Below are positions 1-10,340 of a stretch of DNA of 64,000 nucleotides, one piece after another. Below the pieces are notes generated by a model that saw only the letters and a program-made list of their open reading frames with translations, was not told the origin of the DNA and did not search any database. The stretch's first letter is position 1. Each line of letters opens with the position of its first letter. Source of the stretch: Echinococcus granulosus (lineage: Eukaryota; Platyhelminthes; Cestoda; Cyclophyllidea; Taeniidae). Location: assembly GCF_000524195.1 (NCBI RefSeq), contig NW_020170422.1, positions 98,152 through 162,151 of the forward strand, read 5' to 3'. The translations under genes were made by a program, and so were the position numbers.

Positions 1-1488
1 AATAGGTGGGTAAAAGTTTCATTATTTTCAAGAGTTGGTACTTAAATACTGAGACGGTCTTGTTGGTTCTGTTCGGCTGCCATTTTTGTGGGATTTTGGG
101 GGCTGACAAAAGTAGACTAGATAGGCTAACTAAGTCCTGTGCTTCATGATAGTGCTTTTGCGTGGTAACAATTTCACAGTACATAAACGATCTGATTCTG
201 GGGGAAACTGCATTGATATAGGACTGGTTGTAAAAACCTAGGCATAGATGGCGAAAGACTATTTCACAAAACTGTGATCAGTCTCGTTATGGCTGACAAT
301 ACGACCATATGCTTTTTGGTTAACAGCCTAGCACTTGGTACTATAATCATACTTGTTAATGGTTCCTTTGACGACTCCAGGTGGAGGTTAAACTCAGCCG
401 AGCTGGAAGTCGCGTGCATCTATGAATAGATCAGGCGGAGACCACATGAGGTCTCGCAGTCAGACCTTTTGTCAACCGTTTTCTGGTTCTGAACATAGAC
501 TGCTGCACAGAAAAATCTTGCCTGACGAAGGATAATAATTCCTGTATCTTGAAGACTTTGTGAAGAGGGTACACTCTCAAAATCGCTCTTCTTAGGCTAG
601 AATGTTAGAGACGTCATTACCTCCTTGCCATCTGCATCCGGTTCAAAGGTTATTTGTGAGGGCTGTTAAATATCAGTAAGATGTATTAGTTTAGATGGAA
701 CTTTGTTGGAAGCGTGGACAAGGGCTTGTGGATTTTCAACATGAATGACACAAATGGATGGTAACCAAAACCTGCGGAGAGCGAAGTGCTCCCGTCTGAG
801 ACTGTGACTTGAGGCTAAGGTCACAATGTTGGCATGCTTTTCTCTCAGTTGTGTTTGACTTGGGTGAAAAGGTGTGGTTGTTCAAACTAAGAATTGGATT
901 GCGTCGATAAACTGCGAGATTAGAGGATCAAACCATATTCTGGTTGTGCCCTGTTGACTCCCACACACACACACGCAACATCAGATGTGTGGGGAAGTTA
1001 TTCATGAAATCACTGAGACAGTTAAGCATCTACCCCCATTAGAAGGGTTACAATTTTGCCCCCAGTGGTTATGGTGTTCTATTATTGTCAGTTTAACCCT
1101 ACCTATCTTTGGATCGGTTATTATGGGTTTTTTCTTTACCTCAAAGAGAAAGGGCTTATTTCACTGCGCTATTGAGAGGCCTCGCGTCCGTCTTGAAGAG
1201 GTTGGAGGAGAGCAAGGCCTAAGGATATGGAGTGATTAACTGCCAGTTTTATTCACGCGCGTTGTTAGTATCCGCAGTTAGTTTACTTCCGAGGAAGAAG
1301 GCACCATGTCATTGAGCTTTGCTTATCAATAACTGCTTTACCAAAATTGAACTTCAAGTGCAAAGTGCAAATTATTTACTTAAAGTGGAGTGTTTGATTT
1401 TCAAAACAGTGTTGTGTATTGTGTCACCTCAAACGTGTATGTCACCCACCTTCTAACCAAACGCTGCCTCCACCACATTTCCTCCCAG
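1..1488. other. Upstream intronic or intergenic DNA
   Basis: No exon is supported here. A 84-codon ATG frame at 985-1239 follows a CA dinucleotide run and a CAG that could be an acceptor. It contains a hydrophobic stretch but resembles no family I know and shows no donor. The exon at 1489 needs upstream exons, so part of this block is probably intron of that gene. Confidence 0.4.
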
Positions 1489-1688
1489 GCATTATCGAAT
1501 ACAACTACCAGGTCGTGAAGGATGGCATTCAACGCATGCTGAGTGTGAATCAGCAGGCAATCAAGTCCCAGCGTTCTTCAATTTACCTCACTGACCCTAG
1601 CAACGAAATGTCCGAGGGCAACGGTGACAATGTGGCCAGTAGTAACAGCAACAACAATAGTAACAACGTCGAAGATCCTGTGGTGTGA
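1489..1688 (+). CDS. Terminal exon of an unrecognised gene
   Basis: A pyrimidine-rich acceptor (TTCCTCCCAG) ends at 1488. From there a frame runs without interruption to a TGA at 1686-1688. The exon starts with two bases of a split codon, so the preceding exon must end in phase 1. The encoded tail is about 65 residues. It begins with a polar, probably helical segment (IIEYNYQVVKDGIQRML), continues through a Ser/Gln/Lys stretch, and ends in a Ser/Asn-rich low-complexity tail finishing DPVV. The final valine pair could be a PDZ-type ligand, but that is speculation. I do not recognise the family. Upstream exons were not found and may lie in the first 1.4 kb or left of the window. Confidence 0.5.
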
Positions 1689-2979
1689 GCAGGAGGGGAA
1701 AGACCCCCTTGCCTATTTTCTAGTAATCATTATACTTCCGTACCTTTTTCTGATGAATGCGTGATGTTTGAAGAAAGAAGACAGTACTAATTGTGCTTGA
1801 TTGTTTGCAAATTGATGCCTGTAATTCCCTTTTCTTAGGCCTAAATCTAACTGATGCAGTTGCCTATTTTTCGTTGGATGCAATGGTTGGGTGTTGCCGG
1901 TTTTGGATCATGTAGTCAAAGAGTTCAAGGTTAGTGGAGATGGTACCTGTTAGTCAGCCTCCAGATAACACCGGTGACGCTGACCAGCTAGTGTGTGGGT
2001 TTTTCTTCACAGACTAAACTTTAGTATATTTGGCTTATTTAACAAGAGCATATCGGTTGAACCAATACCCAATTTGGAGAAGGGTGCTTTGGGTATGAAT
2101 ATAAAGAGACACTCTATCAAGAACAGAATGAGGCGCTAACATTGCAACTGTGTCATCTGAAGGACGGAAACGGGAGATTGTCTGAGGATTTGCTCTATGC
2201 GACGGTACTTGTGCCTTGACCTGATTATTGCTGCAGAGGACGTTGTTTTCTCACCTGATAAAGCCATCACACGTTAGCCCCTTAGGGATTCGAATAATAC
2301 CGATGATTTACCTATGAGCCTCTCTCTACTTACGTATGGGTGGAGTTGGCAATGCGTCATTAATCGCCTTGTTTTGTAAGAATGGTTTAAATTGGAACAG
2401 GTAAGGTTACTAGATTCCCAGTGTGACACCAATGAATCGCCACCAGATTCAGGAGAATGCTTGACACTCGGATAGAGTTCCTGATAGGGTCAGGTGGTGA
2501 AGCTCAATCATAATTTTTTCTTCACCAGAAGGGTTATTTACCGATCTTATTTTGATGATGGGAATGTGCTCAACTTTTGTGGATGGATGGAATTTGGTTG
2601 TTTATTCAAGATTAGGAATAATTCATTTACGCCTAGAGCTTCGAAATCATTGCCAGATATCCAAAAGCGAATCTGATTATCCTTCCACTGCTAGTAACCT
2701 CGGGCATGGATACAAAGGCATTTGCTGTTGTGGTTTTGTAGTCCTTACTGATACACACATAAGTAGGGTCACGAGCGCCATGTGAAATTCGCTGACCCTA
2801 GTAGACCAGGTCTGTAGGAAATCGGTGACCTTTGTGGGTAGAAAGTGACAAATACACACCCATGGAGTTTTGGAACGTACCGGAGGTAAGACGGGACCGT
2901 GACCTCCATTCTCAGTTAGTTATAGCCTGTCTCCCACTGTGCTAATGGTGCGTTTGTTGAAACAGAAGGGATAAAATCC
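1689..2979. other. Intergenic, nothing recognised
   Basis: Only short frames occur, without splice or family support. The 3-prime UTR of the preceding gene must lie at the left end, but no canonical AATAAA was seen close to its stop. Confidence 0.4.
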
Positions 2980-3470
2980 TTTTTGGTCCTTCCTTGGTTA
3001 AGTGCTGGCAATTTTGCCAGTCATCAACCCAGGAGGCTGACAGCTGCAGAGGCGAATAAACTGAGACAAGAACCACACACGTGAAACGCCATCACAGTTC
3101 CCAAGGCGCATATGGTAACTCCGAGACTTGAACGCTGGGGACACATTAATACTCTTACCCACTCGGGGACAGAAAGATTCATTTGTTCTACTTCAGACCG
3201 CTGCGTTATATCAGCCCCTAACCTGAAGGCTACTAATCACAATAGAGATTTGCTAAGGTGTCGCAGTAACTTGTGCCATCAAAAGGCCTCCATCTTATAC
3301 TTTCAAGAACTAACACAAACAACAATTCATAAGTGTTGATCATTTCAAACCCCGCGCCTAGAACATTCCAAAGACCTGGAAGAAAGCCATCACAACTCCG
3401 AAGACAGAAAACTACTGGAGCCAAGGTAGCCATATCCGCATAAGTATGTAGACAGAAGCGATCAAATCTG
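2980..3470. repeat. Tandem repeat, unit A (about 500 bp)
   Basis: Unit A of a head-to-tail pair. Anchors shared with unit B, in order, are TTTTGGTCC (2981 and 3482), CAGGAGGCTGACA (about 3030 and 3527), TATGGTAA.TCCGAGA.CTGAACGCT (3111 and 3635) and GCGCCTAGA (3354 and 3832). The offsets are 478-524 bp, so the copies are diverged and carry indels. Read on the - strand, both units keep a related peptide (DGFLPG...LGAGF here, DGLLPG...LGAEF in unit B). This suggests the unit derives from a once-coding or mobile sequence. Confidence 0.75.
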
Positions 3471-3475
3471 CTTTT

Positions 3476-3960
3476 TTTCCTTTTTTGGTCCAGAGTAATG
3501 ACAACTTTTCCACTCATACTCATCCCAGGAGGCTGACAAATGCAGAAGCAACCAATTTGACAGGAGCCAGCCACGTGAAATGACCCAGCACGATGAAGCA
3601 TCACCTACCCCACTGTTACAGTTCCCGAAGATAATATGGTAATTCCGAGATCTGAACGCTTTGGACGTATAAGCACCCTTATACATATGGAGATAAAACA
3701 GGTCGTCAGTTGTACAGAACGCAACCGAAGTTTCCTAATATGCAACATCTCAACTCCCCAATCTCATATATTTAATAAAGGTGTACCAAAAAATAAACAT
3801 CGATTCACACCTGCTAGACATTTGGAATTCGGCGCCTAGAGCAATACATGGCCCTGGGAGAAGGCCATCAAAACCCCAGAAGCAGCAAACAACCTGAGTT
3901 AGAGTCTGCACGCACCCAAATACGTACATGCGCTTAAATGCGCACACCCTATCGACCGTG
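3476..3960. repeat. Tandem repeat, unit B (about 500 bp)
   Basis: Second, directly adjacent copy of the unit at 2980-3470, in the same orientation and with the same order of anchors. It ends about 100 bp before the small mitochondrial-type gene at 4076. No terminal inverted repeats or target-site duplication are obvious, so the origin of the unit is unknown. Confidence 0.75.
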
Positions 3961-4075
3961 CTACGCAGACGAATGACTGAGGCTCTTAAACGCCATTGGT
4001 CACTTCAGCCACATCTGTTTTATACGTGCGCGTGCACATGGTCTTTGACTTCATTTCGTGGGGGTTGTAGCTGCC

Positions 4076-4444
4076 ATGATTTTTTCACGTCCTCGCGTGC
4101 TGGATCCTCTATCCAATAAAGTAGCTGTAATTCCACGACGTAATGGAGCTGTATTAGCGTGGATGAAGAAGAATTTCGCCGTTTCCTACCTCATTTTTGT
4201 TGTGGGAAGCGGTCTGGTTTCACTGACCTTGTACACTGTGACTTGCCTCCTTCGAAATCCCGACATCCGTCTTCCCTTCTACGACAATAAACCGCGGGAT
4301 GAGTATTACTTCAACAAACACTACTTCGGTGCTAGTATAAACACAGATCCGCGGTTGCCGCCTGTTAGAATGCACTTTAATGGTGATCTGGAGTTCCCCT
4401 ACGATAACCCACGGAGGAAAGCCAGGACGCCTGACGATATTTAG
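4076..4444 (+). CDS. NDUFA4/B12D-like small mitochondrial membrane protein
   Basis: Single exon of 122 residues. The start chosen is the first ATG, five bases after a possible acceptor (GGGTTGTAG) that may join a 5-prime UTR exon or a spliced leader. The N-terminus is basic and short of acidic residues. A single membrane span (about residues 36-58, SYLIFVVGSGLVSLTLY) is followed at once by LLRNPDI. The order Phe-Val, Gly-x-Gly, Thr-Leu-Tyr, Leu-Leu/x-Asn-Pro-Asp is the core pattern of NDUFA4 (B12D family), a small inner-membrane subunit associated with cytochrome c oxidase. The protein is longer than the roughly 81-residue human form at both ends. Its hydrophilic tail ends in KARTPDDI. Assignment rests on this motif only; another one-span mitochondrial subunit is possible. 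Confidence 0.6.
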   Translation: MIFSRPRVLDPLSNKVAVIPRRNGAVLAWMKKNFAVSYLIFVVGSGLVSLTLYTVTCLLRNPDIRLPFYDNKPRDEYYFNKHYFGASINTDPRLPPVRMHFNGDLEFPYDNPRRKARTPDDI

Positions 4445-4487
4445 CTGCCATTAAAGGCGCTTTTGGATACAAGGACATTTTTTGTGC

Positions 4488-4493
4488 ATTAAA
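4488..4493 (+). promoter_or_regulatory. Candidate poly(A) signal ATTAAA
   Basis: ATTAAA lies 44 bases after the stop of the NDUFA4-like gene, the usual distance for a short 3-prime UTR. A second ATTAAA is at about 4450. Confidence 0.4.
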
Positions 4494-6547
4494 TACGTAA
4501 ACACTTTATTCTGGCCACATCTTCGAATGTTCGTTAAAGAAGGTATTTCCAAGTCTTATTCTTTTTTCATAATTGCAGTTAGCGCAAAAAATGGAATCCT
4601 TTACTTATAACATATTAAGGCATCCACCTCTAGCTTGGTCATGTGACTGCGTGTAAGTGCTGGCAAAATGCTTTATTATTAACTACTTCATTAGCGGTGG
4701 AATTTGTCTGTTTTCAAGGTGTTCTCAAAGTTTTGCTGTATCTATTTAAATATATTTACACCATTTTACTCTCTAACTTGATATTTATGCCCAAATATTT
4801 TTTTGTCTGCATATTGGCGAGTTTATGAGACTGATCGACCGCGAAAGCTTTTTGCAACATAGCATTCATATAGTTTACTCAAAACACTGCTCCTAAGGCG
4901 TTTGGATTCAGTCGACTTCATGCAATTTCAGTTTGCTGAAAATCTTAGGACCCCTCACACATCTGTAGATATTTGAAAATCACAAAGATTAATGTGTTTG
5001 GCTACGCTAGATCCAATTGACAACGATAAAGGCACCGCTCTCGCCACACGAGCTCGTTATGATAGGCCGTTCAAGGCACGTATATATGGTAATGCTGAGT
5101 TTGATAGCTTATCTAGAAAATTGCTCTGCCCGTCGTTAGGTTTGTTGACTGCGGGTGGTACACCATACCTTGAAACGGTATTCAAGTCATGTGACATTCA
5201 GGTTTCCCCACCTGAGTGCATGACCATTTGACACATTTAGTTGCAAGATTTCATCCTCGTCAAGTTTCAACACTTACCAATGATGCATGAGTGTTTGTAG
5301 CCCAGAGTTGGCCACCTTACCGGAGCAAAGCTACCAACTAGTAGAGGGGGGTGGCGCATACATTTGATGTCGAAAAAGCAATGTATTATGCTTTGGAAAC
5401 TGCTTCACGTTGATTGGGTGGAAGCAACTGTGTCAAGAAGAAGGGCAGCCCTAGTGAAATTTGGAGGGAGGATGGAATAAATATCCATCCTTCAGTACAA
5501 GAACCACGACCTAGTGTCTGATCGTCGATTCCTCCGCGTTCTTACAGGGTTAAAATATTGTTTCATCTTACCATCGTCAGTCCATTGGCTCATCTACCAC
5601 AACTTTGTCGTTGACCGTTCTACATAGTTCTTGCCCTAAGGTAAGTTCGATGTCTTGAAAGGGTGTAAATGAGGTGAGTTTGTTTTAGTTCGAAATGGTT
5701 GAAACCGTTCAGCTTATTCATCAAATAAGAGACTGATGTTAGGATGGTCAGTTTGATCATTGAACAGGTGCAGTTTCAGGCTTTTACAGATCACGGAAAT
5801 CGAACAGGTATTTTCATAGCAAACGATGAGAAAACGTCTTTTGATGTATGAATCACTCATGTTTAAGTATATTCTAGCTTGTAGGGCATATGAAGTAGCC
5901 ACAAATAGAAGACCACGTGAAGTTATTACACTTTGATTCTGTTTTGATACTGAGTTTACATATCACAATTGGCGCGGCTTTTTTGTTTTCGAGTAGAATG
6001 CAAATGTGGTATGCTATTTTGGATGTCAGTAACCATACTTTGGGCACTATTGGGAAATCCTTAAGCTTAGAAATTTGGAAATATCATGGACACGAGTATC
6101 CGGTGCTGACAAGTATCATTCTGAGGCACCGCTGGTAGCACCGTGTTTCACCACCTGACCATTCAAGGTCGTTACTACTGATATTTCACTCAGTAGTGTG
6201 TAATGCCATCAAATGGAATAGTACGGTTCCCCAAAATAGCAATTTAAGCACTCTAGTCGTCAAACTAGGCATCATTATAACTTGCATTCCTTTCCCAATG
6301 AGGGATGAGCTGTTTACGGACTCCATTAAAAATCCAGCTTTAGCCACCTCCGTTCCTATCTCACTTATTTTGCATGTGATTATCTAGTGCCAAAAAAGAT
6401 GCGAATGACGATGAAGCAGCAGTTCTCCCATTCATAAGTGGGTAAATTCTGTTGACGTATGAGGCCCAGAGTTGCTTTCCGACTGATTCACTGGTTTTGG
6501 ATATCTAAAGAATTGTATCCCATTGAGTATGTCGGTTTCAGTCACAA
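4494..6547. other. Intergenic, nothing recognised
   Basis: AT-rich sequence with only short frames (for example 4992-5231 and 5917-6138). None has family resemblance or good flanking splice sites. Confidence 0.4.
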
Positions 6548-6850
6548 TTGACTGGTAAGAAGATGAAGGAACTATTCACAGCGAACAATTTCATCCACAG
6601 TCTGCTACATGCAAAACAGTCTTCTGAGGCTGAAGTGGTGCTCGACCTAGGGGCGGGGGTGGATGATGGAGGAATGGTTCAGTTGGACTTATCCAATGCT
6701 GTCTACAGTATTGGTAGCAGGTGTGAATGTCTGTAGCCCCCGAAAATGCTGCTGTTTCGAATTTACTGGAGATTTCTTTTCCTTGGCTAATACTCCGGTC
6801 ATTCTTGAACGCCGCTCTCTCGCCCACCTTTGATTGACCGATACCACGTG
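6548..6850 (+). mobile_element. Decayed non-LTR retrotransposon (LINE) RT fragment
   Basis: Conceptual + strand translation gives a stretch with VDDGGMVQLDLSNAVYSIGS. This lines up with the reverse-transcriptase block of LINE elements (typically V..YLDFSKAFDSV.H). After a stop it continues as KMLLFRIYWRFLFLG, matching the usual L..YGI...L.WI..FL block that follows. The catalytic pattern is degraded and stops interrupt the frame, so this is a fossil fragment, not an active element. The element ends and clade cannot be set by eye. Confidence 0.4.
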
Positions 6851-9800
6851 GAGATATACTTTAAGCGCACCAATGCTGTAGGGCTAAGGCCAGTCGAATG
6901 CTACGAATATACGAGGCTGAAATCGCCTCGTGTTTCCGATACTGTGCTTTAGCAAAGTTGTTGTCACGCCCGCTCGCACGCCTCCTTTGCTGCCCTCTCT
7001 ATTTTGGCAAGTCGGCGTCTGCAGCAAGGTCTTTCGCTTTATTACAAAATAATAGTTTCTGGCAACTGCTATAAGGGATGCCGATAAAATAACATTAAAG
7101 TCATTAAAGTGGACAAACGCTTTTGACCGCTTGTTATCAAAGAAGTAATAGGATTCCCTGCAGAAAAATGGCTCTATAGATTTAGTATGTGATTACTTTT
7201 AACATAATAACATGGTCAGAAGGTAAACATCGCCGTCTAACCTAAAAAACTATCGACGGCGTCATATTTCCTCCTTGCTTTCTCATTACAGATACGCTGT
7301 TTACAAACAGATGTGCCGCATAGTTGTAAGGCTCCCATGAAAGAAACTGGTTTGTCAGTTTATGCACTTTAAGCGGCTGAAATCTAAGAGGCACAGCATG
7401 TGACCTGTCTCTGAAAGAATTCTGAAACGATCAGTCCACAGGCGTGTTTAGTATCAAAACTCCAAACTGATGGGTGAATTTGGCAGAAGGTGAAAATTGA
7501 CACAATATGATGTGTAGTTACCAATTTATTGTCTTATCGCAGAACTGTGTAGGAATGTGTTTATTCAGTCGGAGAGGAAGGTCCAACATTTGAATTTTTT
7601 AAATTGTGCACTTAAGTCACCTCTATGTAGCAGAGTTCCCCCCATATAGTTAGATAGCCCACCATTAAAGAAAATGAATTGATTAAGGGGAAAAATGACA
7701 TTTGTGGATTATAATATTTTAAATTTTAACGACACCCATGGATTTACGCGAAATTTTGAGTCCAAATTGTTTTACTCAAGCAATGAAAATTTTGATTGTG
7801 GTTGGAAGCTATGTGACTATTTCGAAATCGTAACTACTTGTTCTCAAAAATAGGTTGCAGACCTAGTCATTGAGTAAGACAAAATCATCGGTTAATTAGA
7901 CACTTTGGAGGTGAATTAACCGGCACGAAGTGCGCTTCCTTCAGGTCGAGCGTGTCATTCTAAAATCTGGCACCTCTGACCTCGGAATTTGCTATAAGCG
8001 GCGCTGACACCTCTGACAACTGCGTGTCACACGAGTCTCGTATGTCTTCAAAGTGCGCTAAAGTGGCATTTAGTAGGAGGATCTCCTGCAGGGATGGGTA
8101 AAGAGTTACGGAAAAAACTTTTGATGATAATCAGAAGAGCGGTGTAATCGAAGCCATGTTCTCGTAAAATTGGAGGATTTTGCTTTTAATCACATAAAAG
8201 CTGGCATCACACCGAAATCTAACATACGAGACTGGATTAGTAAGGCGCCGACGGGTTGAACATGCGGTAAATTGACATAAAGTATCACACCTTAGAATTA
8301 GTACCTATGGCTAATAAACAAATTGCAAAGATGATTTTTTCGTCAAATTACCTAATATGAAGTCGGTTTGTTTTACAGAACAAATTTAGTGTAACTAAAG
8401 GCTTCATCATCTTCATTTCATTGGTTCTCGATTCTTTCCTGTAATTTTCTGGAACTCTAAAAGAGGATTGCCGAAGGAGGAATGATAACTGGTGATTTTG
8501 TGGCCGTCGCGCACCGTACGCTCACGATTGTAGCAACGGGTCACCCTAGGGCTCCGCCGTAGTACTTCCACCGGGTAGCCCGGCCCACGCGCCGTTCCGG
8601 TGGCCCCCGAACTCATCTGTCTATCGACAATGCAAACCCTCCCCAAGTACTAAGTTTTCTTTCGTCTTCGAACAAATCTCGGGAGCTACACAAGTGCGGT
8701 TTGGGTATCATTAATAGCTTTTCAAAAAAAAATGCTGTTTTGGCTTTCATACATAAAGAGCAAGTAAATTCCTTAAAAAGAAGTGGAATTGCAAGATTTT
8801 GTAACGTTTCATAAAAATAACCAGGTAAACATGAGGAAATCTACTGCAAAATTCAGTAAAATAGGTAAATGTTATAAATGAGAGTTTGTGAAATCCACGC
8901 CAACATTATGCTCCCTGGTTAATGCTTTTTACGCCGTCAAGTCCTTTGTCGTGAAAATGTATAATTTATTCACCATGATATTGCACTATTTATATTTTTT
9001 TACTAAACACTACCAGAAATGCACCAAGGGAACGTTTTAACTCCAGTTGGCTTAAAATACATTTTGGCCAAATTACTGTCCCAAAACAAACTCCGCTAAG
9101 ACAATTGCCTTTCTCTAGTGAGTTAGGGCTTTTCAAACATTTTCTGGGCAATTAAATGACACGGTGGTGACTATAAAATAAGTGTTCTTGATTTTGAGAC
9201 AGTGAACATTACTACACCTTCCTAAAAGAGACGAAAAGGAATGGCATGGTGATATTTGCTGGGTATTGTCTCTTGGAAATACGGTTGGAGATTCTATGAG
9301 ACATGAGAGCGTGGAAATTGAAGAACCAGGGAAAATTTAGTGATATGGGAACTAACATTCGGTACAGGTGGCGGTATCTTACGATAAGATAGACATTTCC
9401 CAGCGCTTTTTAATTACAAATTCATCTACTGTCTGGATGGATTCAGTACGGGTCTCATCCTACCATTGGTTAGAGTAGATAAGGGATTTGTGAAACGACT
9501 GAGGCGTTTTTGTGTGGGTCCCCGTATTATCTTTTTACTTATTAATCGTATTTCACATGCAAGCGGAAATTCTCCATTCAGCCATCTGGGAGTTAGGCAC
9601 TGTTGCTTTAGTGTCATCATCGAAGACACTTTGGGGCATATATAGCTATAGATACACTCTTTGTAGTAGTCCGCTATTTCCAGAGACAGTAATCACAAAG
9701 TCCTTAAAATTGTATGACGTGGAGGCATCATTTTCGATACTATGTAGTACTAAGTGATGGTCGAATAAGAAAGCAGGGGAAGATTCCGGGTGATGACCAC

Positions 9801-10340
9801 AGTAGCATGGGTCGATGTGGCACATCGATGCTCACGGCTACCATTGACAACCCATGGAATAAAACAAGATCCTCTAAAAGACGATATTTCTGTTAGAAAA
9901 TAACCCCTAAAGTTATTAAGAGATAAAACAGACGTTCGGCGGAATGAAGATCCAGAAAGAAAGGAAGCAGTAACCGTTAACTTTCCAGAGGAAAATTTAT
10001 CTAGAAAAGGGGGACTTATAAAAATTGGAACCTAGGGCAAAATAAATAACTGTCAAAATACACTCCAAATTCCTTCTGACCTTAAAAATCCGTTAAAACT
10101 ACAGTAGGAGCTCCTGCTTCCTACAGAATAATTCCAGAAACAAAATATATTATTATTTAGGAAGGCTTTAACCCGAAGACTTAAGAACGTGGAAATGCGT
10201 CCAAATGGTAGCAATATATTATCTTGTCAATGTTATTAATTTACAGGTCAAATTCTTACAAACATATGCATGCGCGATAGCGGAGGATGCGAAACTAGAT
10301 GCCTACTGGAACTTGAATCACAGAGAGGTATGGATGAGGA
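6851..10340. other. Intergenic, with a local GC-rich patch
   Basis: No gene recognised. A patch at about 8500-8645 is markedly richer in G+C and CpG than its surroundings and is open on the - strand for 77 codons (8413-8646), without family resemblance. The 9426-9896 frames have no splice or motif support. The 3-prime UTR of the receptor gene must lie at the right end. Confidence 0.4.

Noticed and set aside
985..1239. 84-codon ATG frame with a hydrophobic segment after a CAG
   Set aside because: No donor, no family resemblance, and its stop does not join in phase to the exon at 1489.
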